Part shown: positions 22,910-34,531 of the stretch, piece by piece
How positions within the stretch are numbered: position 1 is the first letter of the stretch
How the letters are laid out: each line of letters begins with the position of its first letter
From: Shinisaurus crocodilurus
Taxonomy: Eukaryota; Chordata; Lepidosauria; Squamata; Shinisauridae
Direction: 5' to 3'
Length of the DNA: 64,000 bases
Assembly: GCA_021292165.1 (NCBI GenBank)
Contig: CM037876.1
Span: forward strand, 106,974,324 to 107,038,323
Notes under the pieces: generated by a model
Seen by the model: only the letters and a program-made list of their open reading frames with translations
Told to the model about the DNA's origin: nothing
Database searches by the model: none
Translations under genes and position numbers: made by a program

Positions 22910-25165
22910 GTCAGTCAGGCGATCACTTGTGACCGAGTAAGATTGTCTTCCAGGATAAAAAAGAGAATTTACAAAAAGGAGATTTTAAAAGGAGGAGAAT
23001 TCTAAAGAAAATTGTGTAGACTCTAGCGATGGGTCCGTAAGTGACTGTGGAGGCCAATTCTAGATCCACACAGCTTCCCACAGTGAGGACACAGGTTACC
23101 AGATGGAAGATGGTCTTGTAAAGGATTCATTTGACATGCTTTTCGCTTAGCACGTTTCTCCCTTTCACCTTGCACTCGGGCTTCTTCAAAGTCCATAGAA
23201 CCTTTGTGAAAGGCCAACCTGCAGTTAGATCGTTCATGGGCCAGAGCTTCCCAGTTTTTGATGTTTATATTGCATTTTTTTAGATTAGCCTTAAGAACAT
23301 CTTTAAACCTCTTATATTGACCACCGATATTCCGCTTTCTATCCTTGAATTGGGAATAAAGTAACTGCTTTGGGAGATGGCAGTCAGGCATTCGAACAAC
23401 ATGACCGGTCCACTGAAATTGGCGTTGAAGGATCATTTTTTCAATGCTAGTAGTCTTTGCTTCTTCCAGTACACTGACATTTGTTTGCCTATCTTCCCAA
23501 GTAATTCGCAGGATTTTCCGGAGGCAACGTTGATGAAATCTTTCAAGGAGTTGGAGGTGACGTTTATAGATAGTCCATGTTTCGCAGGCATACAATAAAG
23601 TTGGTAATACAATGGCTTCATAAACCAGTGTTTTGGTCTTCTTACAAATATCCCGATCCTAGACCACTCTATGTTTCATTCGAGAAAACGCGGCACTTGC
23701 GGAGCTCAGACGATGCTGGATTTCACTGTCGATGTTAGCTGTAACAGAAAGATAGCTGCCAAGATAGAGAAAATGATCGACATTTTCCAGTATTGTCCCG
23801 CCAAGCTGGATAGATGGCATCACCAAAGGGTTAGCTTGCACTTGCTGATGAAGCACTTTGGTTTTTTTGATGTTAAGTGAGAGACCAAGTTTTCCGTATG
23901 CTTCTGCAAAAGCATTTAGGATAGTTTGGAGATCATCCTCTGAATGTGCGGAGACCACATTATCATCAGCATACTGAAGTTCCACAATGGAGGTTGTAAT
24001 TACCTTACTTTTTGCTTTCAGCCTGCTGAGATTAAAAAGCTTTCCATCTGTTCGATATATAATTCCCACACCAGTGGGAAGTTTCCCCTCGACAAGATGT
24101 AAAATCATGGCGATGAAAATAGCAAATAATGTTGGGGCAATAACACATCCCTGTTTAACACCTGATCCCACTTTAAATGGAGCACCATGAGAGCCGTTGT
24201 TGTCCAAGACCATAGCCGTCATGTTGTCATGGAGAAGTCGCAAGATATTCTCAAATTTATTGGGGCATCCAATTTTCATAAGGATAGTCCAGAGAGCTGT
24301 TCGGTATACAGTATCAAAGGCCTTAGCAAGATCAATAAATGGGTTATTGCAAATAAAGGGGTTGATTTTGCTTCCGGCATTTTTCTTGGAGCTGACGTGC
24401 AGTAAAAATCATGTCTACTGTCCCTCTAGAGGGGCGGAAACCATATTGAGTTTCAGGGAGGATCTCTTCTGAAATAGATAGAAGACGGTTTGCGAGAATC
24501 CTGGCAAATATTTTACCTGCGGTAGCTAAGAGAGAAATGCCCCGATAATTTCCACAGTCTGTTCTATCACCTTTCTTAAAGAGGGTGATAATTATGGCAT
24601 CCCTGAAGTCTTCTGGGATCTCTTCTCTTATCCAGATTTTTTCGATGAGTTTATGAAGATGTTGTACAAGTTCGGGGGGCCCTTCTTTAAAGATTTCAGC
24701 AGGAATCCCATCTGGTCCACTAGCTTTGTTATTCTTCATTTGATTAATGGTTTTTTTTACTTCATCCAAAGTGGGGAGTATTGCAAGTTCCTCTCTAATT
24801 TGTTTTTGCGGGATTTGCAAAAAAATCTCATTATCTTAGATTTATGATTTAAAAGGTCATAATAATGCTCTTTCCAACGCAGTGCAATAGACTCTTTGTC
24901 TTTTAAGAGTTTGGTGCCATCTTTTGATTGTAAAGGGTTTGTACCATAGGTTATTGGTCCATAAATGGCCCTTGTGGCCTTAAAAAAGTCCCGTGCATCA
25001 TGAGATTCTGAAAGTTGTTGAATTTCTTCAGCTTTCTTTTTCCACCAGGCGTTCTTAAGTTCTCTTGTTCTTCTTTGGACCTCAGCCTTTGCACTAGTGT
25101 AGATTTTTTTCTTGGCAGCGCAGTTAATATCATTTTGCCATATTTGGAAGGCTTTCCTTTTTTGG
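22910..25165 (-). pseudogene. Non-LTR retrotransposon with C-terminal C2H2 finger
   Basis: A 2.2-kb 5'-truncated LINE on the minus strand. In order it encodes AEEIQQLSESHDARDFFKA (pre-RT), NKASGPDGIPAEIF and GNYRGISLLATAGKIFARIL (RT fingers), FIDLAKAFDTVY, GVKQGCVIAPTLFAIF, the catalytic YADD box as YADDNVV, YACETWTIYKRHLQ, FQWTGHVVRMPD and finally CPHCGKLCG...HSHLRTHR, a CX2C-X12-HX3H finger before the stop near 23023. Damage is light: an in-frame TAG at 23659-23661, frameshifts near 24350 and 24838. It ends in a (CTGA)n-type tail around 22905. The endonuclease part is missing; the exact clade is unresolved. Confidence 0.85.
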
Positions 25166-25199
25166 TCAATTATATATTTAATCTCATTATCATTTTCAT

Positions 25200-25960
25200 G
25201 TTATATGTCCCTCCTTCCCTCTCCTATACATGTCCTTTTTATGTCTCAGCTTATCAGATCTTTCCCATTTTTCCTCTCATTGGAATAATTTTGATATTTC
25301 ACTTTCAGAATCTCCCATCCCAACTTTTTTTGTCCTTCAGAATTTCTAGCCATGGGATCCTACCCAACTTTTCTCTGAGCTTTTTGAAGTCAGCTTCCCT
25401 AAAGTTCAGGGGACACGTCCAACTATGCTCAGCGTTGACATCTCACTATCATGAATTCCAGGATGATGTGGCCACTTTCCCCCAAGGTCACCATCACTTT
25501 CACTTCCCTGGCTCTTCCCTGTTGGTCAGGATTAAGTCCAAGATAGCAGATAGCTCTGTTCCTTCCTCTACCCCTTCTGAGAGATGAAGTTGTCAGTAAG
25601 GTAAGGCAAGAATGTATTGGATATTCCATTCTTAGTAGAGTTAGATCTCCAGCAGATGTCAGGATGGTTTGCCTCTGTGAAGGTTTTGTAATGTATTTCA
25701 GGAAAGCTTCATCTATGTCCACTAGTTGGCAGGGTAGTCTGTAGTATAGTGTCACCACAACAATATTCCTTTTTTCCTCTTTCTGTCATTACCCATATGT
25801 TTTCAACAGGATGTCCACTCTTAGATCCATGGATTTCTGTGCAGGTGTATACATTCTTTACATATAACACTGCCCACCTCCTTTCTGTTGAGTCTATTTC
25901 TTTTGAACAAGATATGCCCTTCAATTACTATATCCCAGTCATGGGTCTCTTCCCACCAGT
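25200..25960 (-). mobile_element. CR1 LINE endonuclease domain (upstream half)
   Basis: Minus-strand frames give VTLYYRLPCQLVDIDEAFLK, then a frame-shifted version of the GDFN motif region, then LGESGHIILEF, which corresponds to the SDHN block of APE endonucleases. Continuous in order with 22480-22905 once the intervening LINE is removed. Inactive. Confidence 0.72.
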
Positions 25961-25999
25961 CATGGGTCTCTTCAGTTATACCTATTAGATAATCTTATG

Positions 26000-26145
26000 C
26001 AGTGCTTTTTTTCTGGAGAAAAAGGTACCGGAACTCTTGGATTACATTTCCTCGGGAGTAGATGGCGATTAAATTGTATTGCAATTAATAGAAGAAAAGG
26101 TGCTGGAACTCAGTTCCGGTGAGTTCCACCAGAAAAAAAGCCCTG
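26000..26145. mobile_element. hAT MITE, family C
   Basis: 146 bp starting CAGTGCTTTTTTTCTGG and ending CCAGAAAAAAAGCCCTG, with inverted GGAACTC/GAGTTCC words further in. Flanked by a perfect 8-bp duplication ATCTTATG (25992-25999, 26146-26153). Unlike the other hAT elements here, the duplication is not centred on TA. Confidence 0.85.
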
Positions 26146-26153
26146 ATCTTATG

Positions 26154-28204
26154 TACCCATGTTATGATTTCAAGTTCATTCTGTTTGTTTCTCGTATTCC
26201 ATGCATTAATATATACACATCAGAGGCCACGGGTCTTGAATCGTCTCTGTTTCCCTGCTGAATTCCCCTGCAAATAACTGAACACCACCTCCATTGCCTT
26301 GCTTCTTCCTGTGTCATACATGGGCTTGAATCCAGCGGTGTCCTTCTGCCACCAGAATGGAAACCATTGGTGGAATGGATTTCCCCTCACCCCAAAGCAC
26401 CCCCACCCCCAAATCTGCTCCAGTGGCTTGGGGCACTCCCTGGAGAAGATTTGAGGAGGTGCAGGAGGCTGCAGGGGCAAGAAGTGGACGGGGCTAGGCT
26501 CTATCTTCATAGTCTTAAAGAACCCAAAATACTGTTGTTGTTGTTGTTGTTGTTGTTGCAGAAACAATTTCTTGATCTGATTAATTACCAATAGCTTTCC
26601 TTTATCAATTTACTCTTCTGGTCACATTCCATAACCGTTGACTCTACATTCTGAATTATGCATACATTGCACATAAAATTACTCATTGCTTTAATGTGAA
26701 CCAGAACTGAGACTCAGAACCTATTCATCAAGCGCCACTCTGAATCTCAGTCCCACCCAATAGGTCGATATAGCTGGACCTGCTGAGGCGGGCCTGGAAT
26801 TTGGGGTGGGTGGGGCAAAGTTTAGACATCATCATTCTTCATTCTCTTCAGCTTCTGTCTTTTGGAAGTGGATCTATGTGCTGTGGGAGACAGCCTGCCC
26901 CTTTCAGAATCATAGGTGGCATGCCCCATGCAAGGTTAGTTCTTCCTGACCAGACCTTGTGGTTCATCTAGACCTGATGCAGAAGCTTTTGCAACTCCTT
27001 CTGCTTTGCCCAAACAGCAGCAAAGGGTAAAGACCACTTGTGTAGTGATGACATCCGAAAAGGGGGAAGGGCAACCTTTTTCGTTGGGCTCCAAATGGAC
27101 CTCTATATAAGGCTGGTGGGCCAAACACTGTGCAGGCCAGCCTTGATCTGAGAGAGAGACAGCACTAAGTGGTGATCACTAAGTGCTTTAAAATGGACAC
27201 TGAATGTAGCAAGGTGGTCTTACAATTATGCTTAATAGCATCCCCCCCCCATGTTAGTACAGCCAATCAAAGGGGGGGGGAGTCAGTTTTCCCAGAATGC
27301 AAGGCAGAAGAGGCTCCAGGGGAAGAGTTGCAAACCAAGTGTTAGCTGGTGGTATTGTATTTCTTGAGGTAATCAAGGCACCCTAAAAGCTGGGATAAAA
27401 TGAAGCAGATGGTGCCTTTTTCCAGACTAGCCCCACACACCTCAAACCATAACATAACTTTATGTCAGGGCCATGTATATTCCATGGCAAACAAACAAAA
27501 ATGCAGTTCTGCACCTAGGAAATCCAAATTATATGCTAAGAAAAGTTGCCCTTTATCACCTGTATAAAAATGCAATTCAAGCAAATTAACATAATTTAGT
27601 TTTTTGCTTACTATATGCTGTATTTATTATCAGTTTTGCATCATTGCATTTTGCTTGCCTTGAGGAGGGACAAGGAAGACACGGGTACCCCATCCCCAAT
27701 TGTTGGCAAGGGCCATTAGCTCACTAGTTCCACCTCTCTCCCACATTGCAGCACCTTCCCTGGTACTGACCCAAGTTTTTTTGCTCAGGTCCAAAAGAAA
27801 CAAAATGCTCTCCTGAGTTCGCCAATCAGAGTTCTCAGCCTCCCTTGTTCCAGGTGTCCCTTTCTATCTATATAAGCCTGCGAGTGATTCATAGCTTGGC
27901 TGAGATGTCACTCACTGGTAGTGTAAAGCACTGCAGACTTATATAATATACATACAGAAACTAAAAGAGGGTAAGCAGTGGCACAGAACTCCACAAATCT
28001 ACAGCAATATCTGGAAATCTTCTTAAGCCACTATTCCAGCTTCTGAGATTTCAGCTGGAGTTGCCTACACACTTTCAACAATATCTTCAAAGTTGTAAGG
28101 GCTAGAAACCCCCCCCCCCTTTTAAAAGAAAGCTAAGATTATCATGAAGCTGATTTTGGCACTCAGTACCACATTTTGTAGTGGGTTGTTGTTGTTTTCC
28201 TATA
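26154..28204. other. Unassigned noncoding DNA with (GTT)n
   Basis: A (GTT)n run lies at 26532-26559; poly-C tracts at 27241 and 28110. There is a TATATAAGG at about 27103 and TATATAAG at about 27870, but no adjoining LTR termini were defined. No gene was recognised. Confidence 0.4.
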
Positions 28205-28212
28205 CTCTAATG

Positions 28213-28395
28213 CAGTGTTCTCCAACCTTGGGTCCCCAGATGTTTTTGGCCTACAACTCTCAGCATGCCCCAGCCAGCTATGCCAATCAAAGCCAGCCAG
28301 CTATGCCAATCAGCCAGCTATGCTGGCTGGGGCATGCTGAGAGTTGTAGGCCAAAAACATCTGGGGACCCAAGGTTGGACCGTTGGAGAACACTG
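28213..28395. mobile_element. hAT palindromic MITE, family A copy 2
   Basis: 183 bp with CAGTGTTCTCCAACC at both ends in inverted form and a perfect 8-bp duplication CTCTAATG (28205-28212, 28396-28403). Longer than copy 1 because the loop contains repeated CCAGCTATGCCAATCA units and a small insertion in the right arm. Confidence 0.88.
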
Positions 28396-28403
28396 CTCTA
28401 ATG

Positions 28404-30300
28404 GAAGTGGAGTACACAAAGCCCTGCCTTATGTTCTCCAAGCCTCTGATAATTACGGTATGTATAGTTCATACCTTCCACTATGGCCCATGCAATGCTA
28501 GGGGCACATATTAAGAACAGTAATATGAGGAAAGAGGAAGAATATTTAAGGATGATAATATACCAAGATATTAAGACTGGGAAAGGATATACCGTTTCTC
28601 CACCACTTCATTAAAAAGCCACCCTGGTGCTTCTCCCAGTCACAATCAGCACTATGGGAAAGACTACTATAAATATCTATGAAGAGCCTTCATTGTCCCC
28701 CTAACTTCTCCTTAGGCCTCTCCTCTGCCGTTATGTCTACAAATGTTTAGCGCTAGCCAGGCAGCTGGCATGCCGTGATTGCAGCGTGTCATGCTGCTTA
28801 TAAGCAACTCTTTGTTACTTTGTGCTCTTCCATCTGTTTCTTTCATCGACCTGTTGTCTCCTAACGTCTATTGTATGCTCATGGAGGCAGTGCGAAGCCG
28901 CATTTCCTCCTGGCTGGGTTGAGGTGGGGTGCACCGACATTCTCATTTTGATGTTTGGATATGCTACAGTACAGAAAATGAAATGAAACGAATCGGCATT
29001 CATTAAGGCCCTGTTCACGTGATCAAAAACACATCTGTCAGGAACGTGGGGTGAACAACTTAGGAACAGTACAATAACTAAAACCAGAGATACCACTGGA
29101 TGGATGCCCTTCAGGAATGATCGGTAATATCATGGAAAATGTAAAGATGGTTGTGGTTGATTAAGGATATAGCTGCTGAAATTTCAAGTCCTCACTGCCC
29201 CTACTCAGTAGTTGTTGTTCCGAAGGCTGCTGTTTGCTGCTATCTCCTCACCAGAAGCATGTTTGTTTCTTCTTCTCCTCACCGGGCGGTATTCAGTGCC
29301 TGAATTGGATTTGTGTGTCAGGCTGCAGGCACAGGGCCAATGAGAATCTGCAGAGCTGTGAGTTTTGCTCTCAATCCAAGGCATGACTGTATTAGCTTGC
29401 TCTAGAGTCACAACATGGGCAGAGACCTCAGTTATATCCGGGCTTTCCTCATCAGAGGACAAATGTGAAACTAGGACGCACACTTGCCTTTACTTTCCTC
29501 TCCTCTCCATGCCTTTCTTCGGTAGCATTGCGATTGCTGTGCCGTATCCCTTACCCCGAAACCCAGAAACTGCCTCGCGCACTTGGCTGCTATATGTAAA
29601 AGTGGTCGCCGGGGCTGGGGCCAACTGAGATTACAATGCAGGTCTGAATAGGCCATAAAGTCTGGGACCTGGGAGCTATCCTCGGCCTGAGGCAGTGCAA
29701 GTTAGGCCTATAGGCCACAAAGGCTGGGCACATCCAGTGAAGCTTGGGCCTACACAAGCCTCAAAAGCAGGGTCCAGGCCTGCAGGGTGGGAGCCCAAGA
29801 CCACACCAACCACGTTCAGAGCTTATGCGGTTGGGCTTGCAAAGCAACCCACACCAGACCTGTAAGGCAAGAAATGCCCTAGGCTCCAGTGGTGGCCCGG
29901 CAGAGGAGGCCTAACAGACCTCAAAAAGGCCCGTCGCCAAGGGCAGCAAACAGGGTAACCTGTACAGATGGCTTGCGGCAGACACACAGGCCCAGTGCCC
30001 ACAATATAGCAGCCATGCCACCACATCCAGACTGGCCAAATGCTCTCCCCTACCAACTCGCTCCAAACCCGAGGAGTGCTCCAGAAGCAACAGCAGCCAG
30101 AAGGGGAAAAAGGCCGATCTGGGGGGAGGAACTGGCTTTTATAACCTTGGCTCCCACCACCACGACCAGTGCCACATGCGTCCCCTCTTCTTCCCTCCCA
30201 GCCACAAAGACATACCTCACCTCATCTGTTCCAGCGGGGCTTCAAGGAAAGGACATCATGGATGCCCAAGTGTCACATTATTACCTCAGCAAGCGCCATT
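28404..30300. other. Unassigned sequence, GC-rich in its second half
   Basis: No exon was recognised. 28720-28880 is repeat-free and unique-looking. 29600-30250 is GC-rich with loosely repeated AGGCC and GGCCTA words, probably part of an uncharacterised repeat. A 246-codon plus-strand frame at 29889-30629 runs into the minisatellite and has no domain. Confidence 0.35.
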
Positions 30301-30421
30301 CTTATAAGCAACTAGCTTTTTTTACCCGGCGTTGCACAGGTCGTCATTTTCCTATAGGCACTATTTGTTCGAAATTCCTTAAGGTAGCTGACCGCTGTTT
30401 TGAATCGCTCCATAGGAAAGG

Positions 30422-31655
30422 TCCCCCGGGACTACATAATGGAATCCCAGCTCCCCTGGGACTACCAGCTCCCCCGGGAATACACAATGAAACCCCAGCT
30501 CCCCCGGGACTACACAATGAAATCCCTTCTCCCCCCCCCCGGTACTGTACAATGAAATCCCAGTTCCTCCCCCTCCCCTCGGGACTACACAATGAAATCT
30601 CTGCTCCCCCCTCCGGTACTGTACAATGAAATCCCTGCTTCCCCCCCCCCCCGGGACTGCACAATGAAATCCCTGCTCCCCCCCCCCGGGACTGCACAAT
30701 GAAATCCCAGCTTCCCCCCGCCCCCGGGACTACACAATGAAATCTCTGCTCCCCCCTCCGGTACTGTACAATGAAATCCCTGCTCCCCCCCCCGGGACTG
30801 CACAATGAAATCCCTGCTCCTCCCCCCCCCGGGACTACACAACAATGAAATCCCTGCTCCCCCCCCGGGACCACACAGTGAAATCCCTGCTCCCCCCCCG
30901 GGACCACACAATGAAATCCCTGCTCCCCCCCCCTCTGGGACTACACAACAATGAAATCCCAGCTCCCCCCCCCCCCGGGACTACACAATGAAATCCCTGC
31001 TCTCCCCCCCCAGGACTGCACAATGAAATCCCTGCTCCTCCCCCCTCCGGGACTACACAACAATGAAATCCCAGCTCCCCCCCCTCCGGGACTACACAAT
31101 GAAATCCTTGCTCCCCCCCAGGACTGCACAATGAAATCCCTGCTCTCCCCCCCGGGACTGCACAATGAAATCCCTGCTCTCCCCCCCCCAGGACTGCACA
31201 ATGAAATCCCTGCTCCTCCCCCCTCCGGGACTACACAACAATGAAATCCCTGCTCCCCCCCCGGGACTACACAACAATGAAATCCCTCCCCCCCCCGGGA
31301 CTACACAATGAAATCCTTGCTCCCCCCCAGGACTGCACAATGAAATCTCTGCTCCTCCCCCCTCCGGGACTACACAACAATGAAATCCCTGCTCCCCCCC
31401 CCCTGGGACCGCACAGTGAAATCCCTGCTCCCCCCCGGAGTATACAACAATGAAATCCCAGCTCCCCCCCTCCCCGGGACCACACAATGAAATCCCTGCT
31501 CCCCCCCTCTGGGACTACACAACAATGAAATCCCAGCTCCCCCCCCCCCGGGACTACACAATGAAATCCCAGCTCCCCCACCCCGGGACTGCATAACAAT
31601 GCATTCCCTGCTCCCCGCCTGGGACTACACAGCAATGAAATCCCAGCTCCCCCCC
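30422..31655. repeat. C-tract minisatellite, about 34 units
   Basis: Units of 31-40 bases (mean about 36) of the form GGGACTACACAATGAAATCC followed by CTGCT or CAGCT and a C run of 5-14. Variants alternate: CTGCACAATG, CTACACAACAATG, GGTACTGTACAATG and GACCACACAGTG. Units of the same variant recur at intervals, suggesting blocks were duplicated. Many overlapping frames read through it on both strands; their Gly/Pro-rich products come from the repeat and are not evidence of a gene. Confidence 0.95.
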
Positions 31656-31674
31656 CCCCTCACGTAGGCCCTGG

Positions 31675-31815
31675 CTGCAGTTCATATGAACATTCTGTTT
31701 TGAAGTGGGAGAGATTTGCATATCCGGTCCTGATTGGCCCCTGTGGCAGTTCATACAAACATTCTATATCTCATTGGAGTGATTTGCATATCCGCTCCTG
31801 AATGGCCCCTGCGAA
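31675..31815. repeat. Two direct repeats with octamer motifs
   Basis: Two copies of an about 68-base unit (CAGTTCATA..., GATTTGCATATCCG, TGATTGGCCCCTG/TGAATGGCCCCTG). Each carries ATTTGCAT (31714-31721 and 31782-31789), the POU/octamer core, and one has an inverted CCAAT. They may be promoter units of the surrounding element; this is inference from motifs. Confidence 0.55.
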
Positions 31816-32253
31816 CATTCCAAGTGACGCCATTGGCTCTCATCTATTTTGGGCCGTACAGGCGCAGCGAGGGATTTTTGGCGATTTGAACCCACCAGTC
31901 TTTGTCCTTGGGTGATGGAGAGTATGCATGCCAAGTTTGGGGCGGATCCGTCCAACCGTGTAGGAGCCTATGCGACGCACACAAACGCCCGTACACACCC
32001 ACCCACAGACACACAGACAAATTTTCACATTTATATACCGGTAGTCGATAAAATTTTGAGGCTTATAATGGTGGAACCTTGCGTGTTCGTGGGTGTGTGA
32101 CTTGCCTTAACTAAAGGAGCATCACTGTTTCCCCTGGAATGAAACTAAACCAGTTTTCTTTTTAAAAGAAGCATATTCAAGGAGAAATGAAGAAAAATAA
32201 TTAAACTTAAAAACTCAATGTATTGTATTTTTTAGGAACATTTTGAAGATTGT

Positions 32254-32490
32254 GTAGCCAGTGTGGCATAGTGGTGAGAGTGTTGGACTGGGACTCGGGA
32301 GATCCAGGTTCTAGTCCACGCTCTGCCATGAAACTTACTGGGTGACTTTGGGCCAGTCACTGACTCTCAGCCTAACCTACCTCACAGGGTTGTTGTGAGG
32401 ATAAAATGGAGAGAATTATGTAAGCCGCCTTGAGTTCCTTGCAGGAAAAAAGGGGCGGTATAAATGTAATAAATAAATAAATAAATAAAA
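32254..32490 (+). mobile_element. MIR-like tRNA SINE with L2-type tail, copy 1
   Basis: Full-length copy. The head has box A-like GTGGCATAGTGG and box B-like GGTTCTAGTCC. The middle (GGGTGACTTTGGGCCAGTCA, then CTCACAGGGTTGTTGTGAGG) resembles the core of MIR/CORE-SINEs. The tail GTAAGCCGCC...GGCGGTATAAATG forms a stem-loop like the L2 ends at 12250 and 34990 and closes in (AATA)n. Mobilised in trans by an L2-type LINE (inferred from the tail). Confidence 0.88.
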
Positions 32491-32589
32491 TTACGTTTAC
32501 TACTTTTGGAGTGGTGCATCATTCTGGATACATAGTTTCCTTTTCTTATTACTATCAGTCTTTTATGAAGTTCATTTATTTAAGCTCTT

Positions 32590-32790
32590 GGGAACAGGTG
32601 ACTTGAAAGCATAGATAGTATTGATTACAAGGCCAGATTAAGCAGATTAGCATATGAGACTGAGAAATGCTCTCTAATTAGCCTCCAAGAACTACAGTTT
32701 ACAAAATCTTTCATCTTCCAGGCTGTGACTTCAGTTGGACCTGGCTATTTTTAGAAAAGCCATTCTCAAAATGAACAGGAAAATATAATG
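32590..32790. promoter_or_regulatory. Candidate conserved noncoding element
   Basis: Repeat-free block with GATTAAGCAGATTAGC, CTCTAATTAGCC and GGCTATTTTTAG (MEF2-like) words between 32635 and 32755. The homeodomain-site density resembles developmental enhancers. Composition-based inference only. Confidence 0.38.
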
Positions 32791-33294
32791 CCAAAGTTTA
32801 AAGGTCAATTTCATTTTTATCTCCTGAAATATTTTTACAATGAGTATGTAATTCTTTGCATTCTTTGCTTTATGCCTCAGGTCTCAGACTATATTTTATT
32901 GCAGAATTTTCAACAGGGTTCTTGTTGTTGTAAGGCATCCAGTGTCCTAGAAAATCCACAAATAATCCCTTGACAAGAGATAAACACATAGGACAAAACA
33001 AAGCTCTCCATGGAAACCAGTTGTTGTTTTTTTAATCTTACTTTCTACAAGTCAAAACATGGTGTGGATCACAAAGGGTTATTTATTTCTAGATGTTTGT
33101 CAAGCCCTGGTCAACAACTGCTTTTCCTGAAGGTCCACTATGAAGAGGGAGATAAAAAATATCGGCCAGCACCTCAGTTTGTGCCCCTTAAAGTGGTCTG
33201 CTAACAAGTTCTGCTGCAAGAGGTACCCACACCATTCACTTCCCAACTGAGACACCCAACTTGACAGGCACTTGGAAGAGCCAGCTCCTGCAAG

Positions 33295-33463
33295 CCCTGT
33301 GGCTCACGCTGGCTCAGCTTGTCTGAGCGTGGAAAGCTAAGCAGGGTCAGGCCTGGTTATTACTTGGATGGGAGACCCCTCCTCTAGTTTCCTGCATGGA
33401 GCAGGGGGTTGGACTCAGTGGCCTTGTAGGCCCCTTCCAACTCTATTATGAATCTATGAGTTG
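33295..33463 (+). mobile_element. 5S rRNA-derived SINE with CR1 tail, copy 1
   Basis: The head contains GGAAAGCTAAGCAGGGTCAG and TTACTTGGATGGGAGACC, closely matching the internal promoter region of vertebrate 5S rRNA (box A and box C). After GAGACC the similarity to 5S stops and the element passes into CCTGCATGGAGCAGGGGGTT, GGACTCAGTGGCC and CCTTCCAACTCTATTATGAA, which is the CR1 3' end. It is therefore a pol III SINE with a CR1 tail, not a 5S gene. Confidence 0.9.
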
Positions 33464-34300
33464 CTTTCTCCATGACTCTCTGGCAGCATGCCTCTCTCTT
33501 CCGATCCTGGAGAACCCCTCAACATCATCTGGCCTGCTGGGCTTGGTTGGGGGTGTGTGGTAAGCTGGCCACTGGATCAAAAAAGATTGTTCACACTACT
33601 GTAAATGATAGTCCATATTCACTTGTATCTCACATAAGGTATATAAACTAGTGGTTGATTGTTATAGATTGGCAGGGCAGGGCAGGGACGGGACATGATT
33701 ACATTTTTCTCTTCCCTTTCATAGTGAGATCTGCTGTGTATAAGGTTTCCCTTCAGAGCGGTAAAATAAAGTGAGTGGAACAATACTGCCTACTGTAGAA
33801 CAAGGGCCTACTGGTCTGCCATGTTTCCCTGCAATTCTTTCACCAGATAAAACCACTTATTTTTATTCCTGTTCCCCAGGGTGTTACCTGGAGACACCAT
33901 GCTTCAGACAGATTAACTGGAACTCTTTCATGGTATGGAATTTACCTTTGGAACAGAAAAGACACACTATCACCCTCTTTGCATCAGAAGAAATGCATTC
34001 TGCTGGCATTCCTGATTTAACTCTAAAGTTTAGACTGCAGGGATTAAAACTAGCAAGATATAGGATAAATCTCCTCTTGAAAGGCCTTATTAAGAAAAGT
34101 GAGAGGTTTAAGATAGCTTTACAAGGTCTTTATTAGCCTAAGAATAAATCTTCCTTTGATTCTAATATAACGGTTAGGCAATGTTTACTTAGATCTATAA
34201 CCAATGCTATGTCCGAAGGCTCAAGGAAGGTAAGAACAAATGATAAAATAAACATTAAACATTTAAAATATATTAAAATTGAATTGTTCTGTTGCAAAGG
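33464..34300. other. Unassigned noncoding DNA
   Basis: No family was recognised. The 121-codon frame at 33771-34136 shows no motif. Confidence 0.4.
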
Positions 34301-34517
34301 AGCCAGTGCAATGTAGTAGTTAGGGTGTCACATTAGGAGCAGGGAGACCCCAGCTTAAATCCCCACTTGAAGAGAGACCCTGGGTGAGCAATTCACTATT
34401 CATTAGCCTGAGCTACCTCGCAGGGTTGTTGTGAGGATAAAATAAGGATTGGGAAGAACTATGTACACAGCCCTGAACTCCTTGAAGGAATGGTGGGACA
34501 TAAGTGTTATAAAAAGG
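34301..34517 (+). mobile_element. MIR-like tRNA SINE, old copy
   Basis: Diverged full-length relative of the copy at 32254: AGCCAGTGCAATGTAGTAGTT head, CGCAGGGTTGTTGTGAGGAT core and a degraded tail. No clear A-rich end remains. Confidence 0.75.
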
Positions 34518-34531
34518 TCTGAACATAAAAA

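Larger units (their letters stand above)
30300..32042. mobile_element. Minisatellite-bearing mobile element, class unresolved
   Basis: The left flank has ACCCGGCGTTGCACAGG (about 30322-30338). The right flank has GGCGGATCCGTCCAACCGTG, then a run of CACACA words and TTTATATACCGGTAG. This pairing of a 'CCCGGCGTTGC' start with a 'CCGT..AGGAGCCTATGCG' finish is seen in dispersed repeats of many animals, which suggests a single mobile element. Its interior is filled by the C-tract minisatellite and two copies of an octamer-containing unit. No coding frame is intact. Confidence 0.5.

Noticed and set aside
29889..30629. 246-codon plus-strand open frame
   Set aside because: GC-rich region with few stops, running into the minisatellite; product is low complexity.
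30344..31635. Overlapping long frames rich in Gly/Ser/Pro across the minisatellite, resembling a repetitive secreted or silk-like protein
   Set aside because: Unit length varies from 31 to 40 bases, so the frame changes from unit to unit; all frames on both strands stay open only because the repeat lacks stops. No start context, signal peptide or splice structure.
30422..31655. CRISPR-like array
   Set aside because: Repeats are directly adjacent with no unique spacers, unit length varies and the context is vertebrate; it is a minisatellite.
33301..33380. A functional 5S rRNA gene
   Set aside because: Only the internal promoter part matches; the 3' third of 5S is replaced by CR1 sequence and the 5' part is altered. 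Five dispersed copies have the same chimera.
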